This document shows, piece by piece, positions 39,203-49,242 of a stretch of DNA of 64,000 bases (position 1 is its first letter; every line of letters starts with the position of its first letter). Source of the stretch: Lysobacter sp. Root916 (GTDB lineage Bacteria; Pseudomonadota; Gammaproteobacteria; Xanthomonadales; Xanthomonadaceae); assembly GCF_001429785.1 (NCBI RefSeq), contig NZ_LMJF01000001.1, positions 570,462-634,461 on the forward strand, written 5' to 3'. The notes under the pieces were generated by a model. That model was not told the origin of the DNA and did no database searches. It saw only the letters and a list, made by a program, of their open reading frames with translations. A program made the translations under genes and the position numbers.

Positions 39203-39268
39203 GGATGGTCCGTATCCCGTATGACTGAAGGGGGCGGGGCGGCCCCAGGGGGATGGACTCAGAGAAAG

Positions 39269-39284
39269 TGTGATCTGAGTCACG
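39269..39284. promoter_or_regulatory. Clp/CRP-type binding site upstream of pgaA
   Basis: TGTGATCTGAGTCACG matches the TGTGA-N6-TCACA consensus at 9 of 10 defined positions. Its centre is about 74 bases upstream of the pgaA start codon. A TATATC hexamer on the minus strand (39319-39314) could be the -10. If so, the site lies downstream of the transcription start and would act as a repressor site. Xanthomonadaceae carry Clp, a CRP relative that responds to c-di-GMP. Confidence 0.6.
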
Positions 39285-39439
39285 GAGTTGGGACGCAAAG
39301 TCTGTGCCACCGCGATATATCTCGACGCGATTGTTCATGTACGACAGGCACTTAGCAGCCGGGGCCCTCGCTAGCGAGGCTTGAGGTCGAATCCGGGTCC
39401 GAAACAGCGGATCGAGCCGGGCGAGGCATCGACGGGCCA

Positions 39440-39467
39440 AAAAAAACCGGCACGAGGCCGGTTTGGG
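39440..39467 (-). terminator. Strong intrinsic terminator on the minus strand, no obvious parent gene
   Basis: Read on the minus strand, the 8-bp stem AAACCGGC/GCCGGTTT with a CTCGT loop is followed directly by more T residues (eight Ts in a row including the stem end). It is pointed toward pgaA but lies about 240 bases upstream of its start codon. No convincing minus-strand gene ends here, so it could terminate a small RNA or attenuate a longer pga leader. Confidence 0.7.
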
Positions 39468-39871
39468 GGACAGGAGCAGAACCTGTCAAAGCGGAGCCGC
39501 CTGTGCCGATCCTGGCTGGAGCGGATGGGCGGACCTGTCTGTTAGGGATGATCGCCACGGCCGATCCGTCGCATTCGGACCCGCGTCGGTGCGGCTGGCG
39601 ATCCTCCATCGCGTACGGTCGGGCCGCTGGCGCGCCCGGCGCCGGCGACGATACCCGGACGCACAAGCAAGAGGCGCTCGGTGGGCCGGTGCTTGAGTCG
39701 TAACGGTGCGGTCTGCGCCAAACCGGGGGTGGGACGGCAGATTCGGCAAAGTGGCGGCCGTCCGACGCCCGCCGGCCGGCCACGTCCTGCCGCACGCAGC
39801 GGGCGCCCCTCTTGAGCGCTGCGGAGCGCATTGTTAGCGTCGCCCGTCTCCGTAATGCAGGGAACATCCCA
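39468..39871. other. Intergenic stretch between the pga region and the S41 peptidase
   Basis: These 404 bases hold no convincing gene. A 6-bp hairpin (GACAGG 39469-39474 with CCTGTC 39481-39486) sits beside the minus-strand terminator, so the two could form the 3' end of a small minus-strand RNA. The rest looks like ordinary GC-rich spacer. Confidence 0.45.
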
Positions 39872-41140
39872 GTGGCGAAACGCAGCGCGGTGGCTTGGGC
39901 GATCGTCGCCGGTTTGCTGTGCGGGGCCGCCAAGCCCGAGCCGGCAACGGACTATGCCGCGCTGTTCGAGCGGGTCTGGACCCGCGTCGATCAGAACTAC
40001 TACGACCCCGGTTTCCACGGCGTGGACTGGCAGGAGGCCGGGCGCCGTTACCGCGCGCAGCTGCGCCAGGTCCGCGACGACGCGGCCTTCAAGGCCCTGG
40101 TGGCGCGCATGCTGGGCGAACTCAAGAGCTCGCATACCTCGCTGTCGGCGCCGAGCAAGAGCGGCGACCAGCGCCGCGGCATCGGCGCCCGTTTCGAGCT
40201 CGTGGACGGCGTGCAGACCGCGGTCGACGTCTCGTCGCTGAGTCCGGCATGGGGGCACGGCTTGCGGCCAGGCGACCAGTTGCTGGGTTCGCCGGACGAT
40301 CTGCCCGGGCCGCTGGGCAGCCGTGCCGAGGTCGCGATCCGCGATTGCGCGGGCGGCGAGCGTCGCCTGAATGTCGAGCGCGTCGCGATGGGTTGGCCGC
40401 CGGAACATCCGGGCTGGCGCTGGACCCGCTACACGCCGCGCAGCGGCCTGGCGGTGGGCTATCTGCGCGTGGATCGCTTCGACGACGGCGCCGCCACGCT
40501 GGCCGATCAGGCCATGAGCGAACTGGCCGACACTCAGGCCCTGATCGTCGACCTGCGCCGCAACAGCGGCGGCAACACCTCGGCGCTGCGCTTGGCCAGC
40601 TATTTCATGCCCGCTGGCGAGACGCCGGTGCTGGGCCTGTTCGCACGCCCGTATCTGCAAAAACTGGGCCACGCGCCCAGCGCGGACGAGGTGCGCGCCG
40701 GCCCCAAGGTGGTCGGCGCCTACACCGACGAGGCGGTGTTCAAGGCCGTGTCCGAGCACGGCGGCGCGGCGGTATTCCATAGCGACGCCCTGGACGGCCG
40801 ACGCTACGCCGGCCTGGTGCTGGTGCTGATCGACCACGAGACCGCCAGTTCCGGCGAAGGCTTCGCCTGGGTTCTGCGCCTGCACACGCCGGCCCGCTTC
40901 ATCGGCCGCGCCAGCGCCGGCGAACTGCTCAGCGGCGAGCGTTTCGCGCTCGGCCAGGGTTGGAACCTGACCGTGCCAGTGCATGGCCTGTGGGGCGCCG
41001 ACGGCCGCGACTTCGCCGATCGGCCGGTGCAGCCGGATCAGGCGGTGGCGTGGACGCGCGAGGACTACTGCAGCGGTCGCGATCCGGATCTGGAGGCGGC
41101 GATGCGGGCGGCGTCGGCCGTGCCGGAGGCGGCGAAGTAG
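39872..41140 (+). CDS. S41 family peptidase (C-terminal-processing-protease-like), exported
   Basis: A 422-residue product from GTG 39872 (GGGAA 8 bases upstream). The N-terminal helix SAVAWAIVAGLLCGAA could be a signal peptide. A helical ALFERVWTRVDQNYYDPGFHG region, a PDZ-like segment (SSLSPAWGHGLRPGDQLLG) and the S41 catalytic domain follow. The catalytic Ser is probably in IDHETASSGEGFAW, preceded by LIVDLRRNSGGNTSALRLAS. The usual catalytic Lys further on is not obvious in FIGRASAGELLSGE, so mechanism could differ. TTG 39812 would add 20 residues and hide the signal, so I prefer 39872. Confidence 0.82.
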   Translation: MAKRSAVAWAIVAGLLCGAAKPEPATDYAALFERVWTRVDQNYYDPGFHGVDWQEAGRRYRAQLRQVRDDAAFKALVARMLGELKSSHTSLSAPSKSGDQRRGIGARFELVDGVQTAVDVSSLSPAWGHGLRPGDQLLGSPDDLPGPLGSRAEVAIRDCAGGERRLNVERVAMGWPPEHPGWRWTRYTPRSGLAVGYLRVDRFDDGAATLADQAMSELADTQALIVDLRRNSGGNTSALRLASYFMPAGETPVLGLFARPYLQKLGHAPSADEVRAGPKVVGAYTDEAVFKAVSEHGGAAVFHSDALDGRRYAGLVLVLIDHETASSGEGFAWVLRLHTPARFIGRASAGELLSGERFALGQGWNLTVPVHGLWGADGRDFADRPVQPDQAVAWTREDYCSGRDPDLEAAMRAASAVPEAAK

Positions 41141-41169
41141 CGCGCGCGGCCCGCCAGCACGGCACCGCG

Positions 41170-41226
41170 CATAGCAAAAAGGCCCTGAAGGTCCGCATCG
41201 CTGCGGCTTTCAGAGCCTTTGCTTTC
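41170..41226. terminator. Bidirectional terminator between the S41 gene and tRNA-Pro
   Basis: GCAAAAAGGCCCTGAA (from 41173) can pair with TTCAGAGCCTTTGC (41207-41222), around an inner GTCCGCATCGCTGCGG hairpin. T-rich sequence occurs at the plus end (TTTGCTTT), and read on the minus strand the arm ends in CCTTTTTGC. It can serve both the peptidase gene and the oppositely oriented tRNA. Confidence 0.65.
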
Positions 41227-41233
41227 AGCAGAT

Positions 41234-41310
<77 letters not shown>

Positions 41311-41506
41311 ACAGCTGAGCCGACAATTCTAGCGACACCGATCGAGGCGAGCAAGAGGCAGGCCGCAATCCGTCGCGCGAGCCCGCGCAGGCGCCGTTCC
41401 GGGTGAGGGTGCGGCGTACGGGCGGAACGTTAAACTACGGGCCTTGCGTCCACCCGGCGCGCGCCGCAGCGCGCCGGGCCGGCGCGTCTTTCCTCCGGAG
41501 TCCCGC

Positions 41507-42907
41507 TTGATCAAGCCACGCACCCCGCCCGGCGTCATGGAGCTGCTGCCGCCCGACCAGATCGCGTTCCAGCGCATGCTCGATACGATCCGCCGCAATT
41601 TCGAGCGCTTCGGCTTCCTGCCGGTGGAAACCCCGGTCATGGAGCTGACCGAGGTGCTGTTGACCAAGAGCGGCGGCGAGACCGAACGCGAGGTGTATTT
41701 CGTCGAATCCACCGGTTCGCGCGCGAAGAACAACAAGGCCGAGGAGCGCGCCACGCCCGAACTGGCGCTGCGCTTCGACCTGACCGTGCCGCTGGCGCGT
41801 TACGTGGCCGAGCACGAGCACGACCTGGCGTTTCCGTTCCGCCGTTATCAAATGCAGCGGGTCTATCGCGGCGAACGCCAGCAAGCCGGCCGCTATCGCG
41901 AGTTCTATCAGTGCGATATCGACGTGGTGGGCAAGGATTCGCTCAGCGTGCGCTACGACGCCGAGTTGCCGGCGACGATCTACGCGGTGTTCTCCGAACT
42001 CGACATCGGTGCGTTCACCATCCAGCTCAACAATCGCAAGCTGCTGCGCGGCTTCTTCGAGGCCCAGGGCGTGGCCGATGCCGAGCTGCAGGCGCGGGTG
42101 CTGCGCGAGGTCGATAAGCTCGACAAGCGCGGCGCCGACTACGTGCGCGAAACCCTGACCGGCCCGGAGTTCGGTCTCAGCGCCGGGGCGGTTGCGACCA
42201 TCCTGGATTTCGTAGGCGTACGTTCGACTTCGCACGCCGATGCGATGGCGCGTCTGGATGCGCTCGGCGAGGGTAACGACACCCTGCGCGAAGGCGTTGC
42301 GGAACTGCGCGAGGTGCTGGAACTGATCCGCGCGCTGGGCGTGCCGGAACAGAATTACGCGCTGAACTTCTCGATCGCGCGCGGCCTGGATTACTACACC
42401 GGTACCGTCTACGAGACCACGCTCAACGATTACCCGGGCCTGGGTTCGATCTGCTCGGGCGGGCGTTACGAAAATCTCGCCAGCAACTACACCAAGTCGC
42501 ACTTGCCGGGGGTCGGCATCTCGATCGGTCTGACCCGCTTGTTCTATCAGTTGCAGAAGGCCGGCATCGTCAGCACCGCCGAAAGCACGGTGCAGGTGTT
42601 GGTCACCCAGATGGAGGACGCGCACCTGCCGCACTGCCTGGCGGTGGCCAACGAGCTGCGCCACGGCGGCCTCAACACCGAAGTGGTGATGGAGCCGTCC
42701 AAGCTGGGCAAGCAGTTCAAGTACGCCGATCGCGCCGGTATCCGCTTCGTGGTGGTGCTGGGCGAGAACGAGATCGCCAATGGCACCGCGACGGTCAAGG
42801 ACCTGCGCCGCGAGGACCAGTTCGAAGTCGCGCGCGGCGATCTGGCGCGCACGCTGCGGATCGAGCTGGAGCAGGCGCGGGTCATGCCGCAGGCCGTGTC
42901 CGAGTGA
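41507..42907 (+). CDS. hisS: Histidyl-tRNA synthetase
   Basis: A 466-residue class II synthetase. Motif 1 is in [20 protein letters not shown], motif 2 in [20 protein letters not shown], histidine motifs in [13 protein letters not shown] and CSGGRYENL, and motif 3 in [14 protein letters not shown]-terminal anticodon-binding domain follows ([20 protein letters not shown]). The start is TTG 41507, which follows the strong ribosome site CCTCCGGAG (41492-41500); no ATG fits. It is longer than the E. coli enzyme but resembles relatives. Confidence 0.95.
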   Translation: MIKPRTPPGVMELLPPDQIAFQRMLDTIRRNFERFGFLPVETPVMELTEVLLTKSGGETEREVYFVESTGSRAKNNKAEERATPELALRFDLTVPLARYVAEHEHDLAFPFRRYQMQRVYRGERQQAGRYREFYQCDIDVVGKDSLSVRYDAELPATIYAVFSELDIGAFTIQLNNRKLLRGFFEAQGVADAELQARVLREVDKLDKRGADYVRETLTGPEFGLSAGAVATILDFVGVRSTSHADAMARLDALGEGNDTLREGVAELREVLELIRALGVPEQNYALNFSIARGLDYYTGTVYETTLNDYPGLGSICSGGRYENLASNYTKSHLPGVGISIGLTRLFYQLQKAGIVSTAESTVQVLVTQMEDAHLPHCLAVANELRHGGLNTEVVMEPSKLGKQFKYADRAGIRFVVVLGENEIANGTATVKDLRREDQFEVARGDLARTLRIELEQARVMPQAVSE

Positions 42908-43210
42908 GCAATCGAGGCGCGAACGGCCTTGGCGCCGCGGGTGGTACGACCGCGTTGCCGCCCGATCGCGCCGTTGGATCGCGGTACCGGATGCGCGGGT
43001 TCGCCTCCGGATTCCGCTACACGGTGCGCCGCGACCCGGATGGGAATCCGGCGTGACGGCGCACCGAATCACTCCGCGGCGCGCATCCGCCGTCGCGGTT
43101 CCCAATGTGGCATAGACGCACCGACTCCCGAGTACGCTCGGCCGGGCCAGACCGTTCGCGGTGAACGCCCGCCGTTCAGATGATCGCCAGGGTGCGAGGC
43201 GAGGTTGCAA
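42908..43210. other. Intergenic stretch, nothing recognised
   Basis: These 303 bases between hisS and the ammonia-lyase gene contain no convincing ORF, RNA gene or repeat. The last bases include GAGG near 43201, a weak ribosome site for the next gene. Confidence 0.5.
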
Positions 43211-45103
43211 ATGAACAAGATTCAACTCGATGGCCGTTCGCTGACGCGCGCGCAACTGGTGGCGGTGGCTTACGGCGCGCAGGTCGAACTGGCCGCGGCG
43301 CAACTGCCGGCGGTGCAACGCGCGGCCGATTTCCTGGCCGAACAGGTGCGTCGCGAAGAACCGATCTACGGCGTCTCCACCGGCTTCGGCAGCAACGCCG
43401 ATCGCCTGCTGGGCGCCCATCACCTGCGCGACCAACTGCCGGGCGCGCAGGCCTCGGGCGAGACCCTGCACGAGGAACTGCAACGCAATCTGATCGTCAC
43501 TCACGCGGTCTGCGTGGGCGAGGCGTTCGCGTCGGAGATCGTGCGCGCGATGCTGTGCATCCGCATCAACACCCTGATGCGCGGCCACTCCGGCATCCGC
43601 GTGCAGACCCTGCAGGCGCTGACCTCGATGCTCAACGCCGGCATCGTGCCGGTGGTGCCGCAGCTGGGTTCGGTCGGCGCCAGCGGCGATCTGGCGCCGC
43701 TGTCGCATCTGGCGATCGTGCTGCTGGGCGGCGGCGAAGCCTTCTATGAGGGCGAGCGCATGCCCGGCGCGCAGGCGCTGGAGCGCGCCGGCCTGAAGCC
43801 GGTCACGCTGTCGTACAAGGAAGGCCTGGCGCTGAACAACGGCACCGCGCAGATGCTGGCCTGCGGCGTGCTGGCGCTGGAGAAGCTGGAGGATCTGGCC
43901 GACACCGCCGACCTCGCCGCGGCCATGACCATCGACGCCTTCGCCGGCCGCCTGGGCGCGTTCGCCGAGGAAGTGCACGCGCTGCGCCCGCATCCGGGCC
44001 AGGTCGAGGTGGCCGCGCACCTGCGCCGCCTGCTCGAGGGTTCGACCCTGTCCGACATTCCCTACCACCTGGTGCCGCGCTTCCGCGCCTGGCAGCCGCA
44101 CAGCTGGGACACCCCGGAATCGCAGGCCCTGCGCTTCGACATCGGTTGGGACTGGGTACCGTTCGGTCAGCGTCACGGCCGCGAGAAGTTCTACCTGCGC
44201 TTCCGGCCGTTCCGCGGCGGCAAGAAGCACCAGCCGCAGGACAGCTATTCGCTGCGCTGCATTCCGCAGGTGCACGGCGCCGTGCGCGACGCGCTGGCCC
44301 AGGCCGCGCGCGTGCTCGAGGTCGAGCTCAACTCGCTCACCGACAATCCCATCGTGTTCCCGGACGCGCAGGCCGAGCACGTCGAGCAGCAGGTGATCTC
44401 GGCCGGCCACTTCCACGGCATGCCGCTGGCGCTGGCGATGAGCTACGTCAAGGCCGCGATCCCGGTGCTGGCGAGCATCTCCGAGCGCCGCCTCAACAAG
44501 CTGGTCGATCCGGCCACCAACGACGGCCTGCCGGCGTTCCTGATCGGCAACGAGGACTCGACCGAGTCCGGCCACATGATCGTGCAGTACACCGCCGCGG
44601 CGATCGTCAACGACCTGGCCAGCCGCGCGCATCCCGCTTCGGTGTATTCGATCCCGACCAGCGCCAATGCCGAGGACCATGTCTCGATGGGCGCCAATGA
44701 GGCCCGGCATGTGCTGGCGATGGCCGACGATCTGGGCAAGGTGCTGGCGCTGGAGCTGTACACGGCCGCCCAGGCCCTGGACCTGCGTCGCGACATGATC
44801 AATGCCGCGCGCGATCTGGCCGACCGCGCCGATGCGCAGGGGCTTGCCGGCAAGGTCGCCGGCGGTCCGCTGCCCAGCGACGCCGATCACGCCGGTTTCC
44901 TGGCCGAGGTCGAAGGCCTGCGCAGCGAGCTCGCGGCGGCCGAAGAGTTCCGTCCGGGCCGCGCGGTCGCGGCCGCGCACGCGGCGATCCGCGAGCGCAT
45001 CGCTTTCCTGCCGCGCGACCGCGCCCTGGACGGCGAAGTCGCCACCGCGCTGCGCATGGTCTCCGACGGCAGCGTGCTGGCGGCGGCGCGTTCGGTGTTG
45101 TGA
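43211..45103 (+). CDS. HAL/PAL/TAL family aromatic amino acid ammonia-lyase, enlarged
   Basis: A 630-residue MIO-dependent ammonia-lyase. The self-forming MIO triad is in GSVGASGDLAPLSHLA, the substrate Tyr loop is PIYGVSTGFGSNADRLL, and EGLALNNGTAQM and YSLRCIPQVHGAVRDA follow. The selectivity position reads NLIVTHAVCVG, with Thr-His in place of the Ser-His of histidine lyases, so a histidine-like preference is most plausible. An insertion of about 60 residues rich in Trp, Phe and Arg (from RFRAWQPHSWDTPESQALRF to GKKHQPQDS) precedes YSLRC; ordinary HutH is about 510 residues. No hut genes are adjacent. A dioxygenase gene follows. Confidence 0.88.
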   Translation: MNKIQLDGRSLTRAQLVAVAYGAQVELAAAQLPAVQRAADFLAEQVRREEPIYGVSTGFGSNADRLLGAHHLRDQLPGAQASGETLHEELQRNLIVTHAVCVGEAFASEIVRAMLCIRINTLMRGHSGIRVQTLQALTSMLNAGIVPVVPQLGSVGASGDLAPLSHLAIVLLGGGEAFYEGERMPGAQALERAGLKPVTLSYKEGLALNNGTAQMLACGVLALEKLEDLADTADLAAAMTIDAFAGRLGAFAEEVHALRPHPGQVEVAAHLRRLLEGSTLSDIPYHLVPRFRAWQPHSWDTPESQALRFDIGWDWVPFGQRHGREKFYLRFRPFRGGKKHQPQDSYSLRCIPQVHGAVRDALAQAARVLEVELNSLTDNPIVFPDAQAEHVEQQVISAGHFHGMPLALAMSYVKAAIPVLASISERRLNKLVDPATNDGLPAFLIGNEDSTESGHMIVQYTAAAIVNDLASRAHPASVYSIPTSANAEDHVSMGANEARHVLAMADDLGKVLALELYTAAQALDLRRDMINAARDLADRADAQGLAGKVAGGPLPSDADHAGFLAEVEGLRSELAAAEEFRPGRAVAAAHAAIRERIAFLPRDRALDGEVATALRMVSDGSVLAAARSVL

Positions 45104-45110
45104 AAACCAC

Positions 45111-45139
45111 GACGGGATACGGCGCCGCCGTATCCCGTC
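45111..45139 (+). terminator. Perfect 13-bp hairpin between lyase and dioxygenase genes
   Basis: GACGGGATACGGC (45111-45123) pairs fully with 45127-45139 over a 3-base loop. There is no U-run. It begins seven bases after the lyase stop and could partly terminate transcription or set the 3' end of the lyase mRNA, which would separate expression of the two genes. Confidence 0.6.
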
Positions 45140-45155
45140 TCTGCGAGGTTGCGTC

Positions 45156-45701
45156 ATGCGGGTGATCGCGCATACCGAACACGTGTTCAGCGTCGAGGGC
45201 TTCCTCGGCGCCAACGAATGCGCGGCCCTGATCGCGCTGGCCGAGGCGCGCGGCTTCACTGCCGCCGACGTGCGCGCGCCGGGCGGTGCGCGTGCGCTGC
45301 CGCATGTGCGCAACAACGAACGGGTGGTGTTCGAGTCGCCGGATTGGGTGTCGCGCTTGTGGCGCGGCCTCGGCGAGCTCGCCTTGCCGCTGCTGGATGG
45401 CGAGACGGCGATCGGCCTGCCGCGCGCGCTGCGCTTCTACAAGTACGGGCCCGGGCAGCGTTTCCGCATGCACAAGGACGGGCCCTGGCTGGAGGACGGG
45501 CGCAGCAGCCGCCTGACCTTGCTGGTCTATCTCAACGACGGGTTCGCCGGCGGCGATACCGACTTCCGCGGCTTCCGTGTGGTGCCGCGCACCGGCGCCG
45601 CGCTGCTGTTCGTCCACGACACCTGGCACGAAGGCGCCGCGGTCGAGGCCGGCAGCAAGTACGTGCTGCGCTCGGACGTGATGTACGCACCGTCCGCCTG
45701 A
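45156..45701 (+). CDS. 2-oxoglutarate/Fe(II)-dependent dioxygenase, prolyl 4-hydroxylase type
   Basis: A 181-residue P4Hc-fold protein. The iron ligands are HxD in FRMHKDGPWLEDG and the distal His in FVHDTWHEGAAV. The 2-oxoglutarate-binding Lys/Arg is in GSKYVLRSDVMY. It starts with VIAHTEHVFSVEGFLGANEC, a common N-terminal layout. The substrate is unknown and could be a free amino acid or a protein. It lies 52 bases downstream of the ammonia-lyase gene in the same direction. Confidence 0.88.
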   Translation: MRVIAHTEHVFSVEGFLGANECAALIALAEARGFTAADVRAPGGARALPHVRNNERVVFESPDWVSRLWRGLGELALPLLDGETAIGLPRALRFYKYGPGQRFRMHKDGPWLEDGRSSRLTLLVYLNDGFAGGDTDFRGFRVVPRTGAALLFVHDTWHEGAAVEAGSKYVLRSDVMYAPSA

Positions 45702-45704
45702 CGC

Positions 45705-45812
45705 AGCCGTAGGCTGTGGTGAGCCGTAGGCGAACCGCGCCATCGCATTGCAGGGCGTGTTGCGACATGGCGAGCGATGCGGTTCGCCGCGCTCACCGCA
45801 TCCTGCGTGGCG
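45705..45812. repeat. Inverted repeat element
   Basis: The arm around GGTGAGCCGTAGGCGAACCG (45718-45737) is matched by its imperfect inverse CGGTTCGCCGCGCTCACCGC (45779-45798). It fills the space between the dioxygenase stop and the converging diguanylate cyclase gene, and may act as a bidirectional terminator. No T-run is seen. Confidence 0.65.
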
Positions 45813-45821
45813 CGCTGGGCG

Positions 45822-47690
<1,869 letters not shown>

Positions 47691-47891
47691 GCGCACCCTC
47701 TCCGTTGGTCCGGCCGGCGTTGGGTCTTCGCGGCACGGGCTCGGAGGCAGTCTACGCTCCGGCACCGCCCTAGTTTGCGGCCTGAGCGGCCACAGGCGAG
47801 GCGCCAGCGACCGCCGGTCGGTCGCTCTTACTGTGATGAACGGCGGCTTTCGCCGATGCCGGCCGGCGCGCGGGCGGGGGGAGGCGACGAC

Positions 47892-47919
47892 TTGACGGGA
47901 CTGGGGTGCATCGTCTAAT
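47892..47919 (+). promoter_or_regulatory. Predicted sigma-70 promoter of the his operon
   Basis: TTGACG (47892-47897), a 16-base spacer, then TCTAAT (47914-47919). Each hexamer matches the consensus at five of six positions. The -10 is partly inside the palindromic operator at 47916-47941, so a bound repressor would block the polymerase. Confidence 0.7.
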
Positions 47920-47941
47920 GTATTAACGCGTTAATACATTA
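47916..47941. promoter_or_regulatory. 26-bp perfect palindrome, predicted HisR operator
   Basis: A perfect dyad centred between 47928 and 47929, with half-site TAATGTATTAACG. It is AT-rich in GC-rich surroundings. It overlaps the -10 region and the likely transcription start, 19 bases before the GTG of the TrpR-like gene. This resembles TrpR-family operators, and autoregulation together with control of the his genes is the natural reading. Confidence 0.8.
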
Positions 47942-47960
47942 TCGATAGAGCGAAGCACCC

Positions 47961-48272
47961 GTGAAGCGCCGCGCCATAGACATCGACGACAGCGAAGACC
48001 CGATCGCCAGCCTGGCGACCGCGCTGCTGGGGCTGCGCAATCCGGAGCAGATGCGGGCCTTCCTGGAAGACCTGTGCACGCCGGCCGAGCTGGAAGCCAT
48101 GTCCGATCGCTGGCGGGTCGTGCCCTTGCTGAGCGAGGGCGTGCCGTATCGCGAAATCCACACCCGCACCGGGGTCAGCGTGACCACGATCGGTCGGGTC
48201 GCGCGAATGCTGGAACGCGGCGCCGGCGGCTACGCCGCGGCCCTGCATCGACGCCCCACGCGCGTCCGCTGA
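47961..48272 (+). CDS. hisR: TrpR-family regulator of histidine biosynthesis (YerC/HisR type)
   Basis: A 103-residue helix-turn-helix protein. The TrpR-superfamily pattern is ALLGLRNPEQMRAFLEDLCT, followed by the first recognition part SDRWRVVPLLSEGVPYREIH and the reading helix TRTGVSVTTIGRVARML. It starts at GTG 47961. It lies directly before hisG with a palindromic operator upstream. This fits the known xanthomonadal HisR arrangement, presumably a histidine-responsive repressor of its own operon. Confidence 0.88.
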   Translation: MKRRAIDIDDSEDPIASLATALLGLRNPEQMRAFLEDLCTPAELEAMSDRWRVVPLLSEGVPYREIHTRTGVSVTTIGRVARMLERGAGGYAAALHRRPTRVR

Positions 48273-48327
48273 ACCGTAGTGCCGGGGCCTTAGCGCCCTC
48301 CATCCCCCGCCTTTCGAGATGTTCCCC

Positions 48328-49242
48328 ATGAGTCCTACCGCCAGCCCGGCCGCGCGCGACCGCTTGCGCATCGCGATCCAGAAATCCGGCCGCCTCGCCG
48401 AGCCGGCGCGCGCGCTGCTGGCATCGTGCGGCCTGAGTTGGCGCGAAAGCCGCGACCGCCTGTTCTGCTACGGCGAAACCCTGCCGGTGGACCTGCTGCT
48501 GGTGCGCGACGACGACATCCCCGGCCTGATCGCCGACGGCGTCTGCGACCTGGGCGTGGTCGGCCGCAACGTGCTGCTGGAGCAGGATGGCGACCGTCGC
48601 GGCAACGGCCGCGCCGCGGCCTTCCGCGAATGGCGCGCGCTGGGTTTCGGCGCCTGCCGCCTGGATCTGGCCGTGCCCGAAGGCTGGGACTGGCAGGGGC
48701 CGGCGCAGCTGGCGGGCAAGCGCATCGCCACCAGCTACCCGGCCCTGCTGTCGCAATGGCTGGCCGCGCAGGGCGTGGACGCGCAGGTGGTGCTGCTGTC
48801 CGGTTCGGTTGAGATCGCGCCGCGCCTGGGCCAGGCCGAGGCGATCTGCGACCTGGTCTCCAGCGGCGCCACCCTGGCCGCGAACCAGCTCAAGGCGGTG
48901 ACCACCCTGATCGAGAGCGAAGCGGTGCTGGCCGGCCCGATCAACCCCTTCGACGACGTGCGCGGCGAGCTGGCCGACCTGCTGCTGCGTCGCCTCGACG
49001 GCGCCTTGCGCATCCGCCACAGCAAGCTGCTGCTGTTCCAGGCCCCGCGCCAGCTGCTCGCCGACCTGCTGCCGCTGCTGCCCGATGCCGAGGCGCCGAC
49101 GGTGATGCAACTGGACGGCGGCGACGGCGTCGCCCTGCAGGCGTTGTGCCACGGCGCGGTGACCTGGCAGCGTCTGGAAGAACTCAAGCGCGCCGGCGCG
49201 CGCGGCCTGATGGTGCTGCCGGTGGAGGGCATGCTGGCATGA
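48328..49242 (+). CDS. hisG: ATP phosphoribosyltransferase, long form
   Basis: A 304-residue long-form HisG, first step of histidine synthesis. Visible are [44 protein letters not shown], and the phosphoribosyl-binding [18 protein letters not shown]. The C-terminal regulatory domain (about residues 220-304) ends in [11 protein letters not shown] and is where histidine feedback normally acts. ATG 48328 is preferred over ATG 48319 on ribosome-site spacing. Its stop overlaps hisD by 4 bases. Confidence 0.96.
   Translation: MSPTASPAARDRLRIAIQKSGRLAEPARALLASCGLSWRESRDRLFCYGETLPVDLLLVRDDDIPGLIADGVCDLGVVGRNVLLEQDGDRRGNGRAAAFREWRALGFGACRLDLAVPEGWDWQGPAQLAGKRIATSYPALLSQWLAAQGVDAQVVLLSGSVEIAPRLGQAEAICDLVSSGATLAANQLKAVTTLIESEAVLAGPINPFDDVRGELADLLLRRLDGALRIRHSKLLLFQAPRQLLADLLPLLPDAEAPTVMQLDGGDGVALQALCHGAVTWQRLEELKRAGARGLMVLPVEGMLA

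Noticed and set aside
39241-39366. Plus-strand resemblance to a c-di-GMP-I riboswitch: exact GGGACGCAAAG core, GGCCCC/GGGGCC outer pair and a CAGCCGGGG-like 3' part
   Set aside because: The 5' consensus CAGGGCAAACC is absent, the P2 helix would need an 8-base unpaired insert, and the orientation is away from pga with no suitable gene close downstream. The same bases are explained by the pgaA promoter region and the Clp box. A covariance-model search would settle it.
39486-39749. Minus-strand ORF of 87 codons ending just before the orphan terminator
   Set aside because: Its composition is Arg/Pro/Ser-rich like random GC-rich frames, it has no good ribosome site, and no family resemblance was seen. 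A non-coding RNA is at least as likely.
43211-45103. Naming the ammonia-lyase hutH
   Set aside because: No hutU, hutI or hutG lies nearby, the protein is about 120 residues too long, and the selectivity position is Thr-His rather than Ser-His. The family-level name is safer.
41435-45316. Very long open frame on the minus strand opposite hisS and the ammonia-lyase
   Set aside because: It is a shadow of strongly biased codons of the plus-strand genes. Its translation is low complexity, with no domains, and both plus-strand genes are certain.
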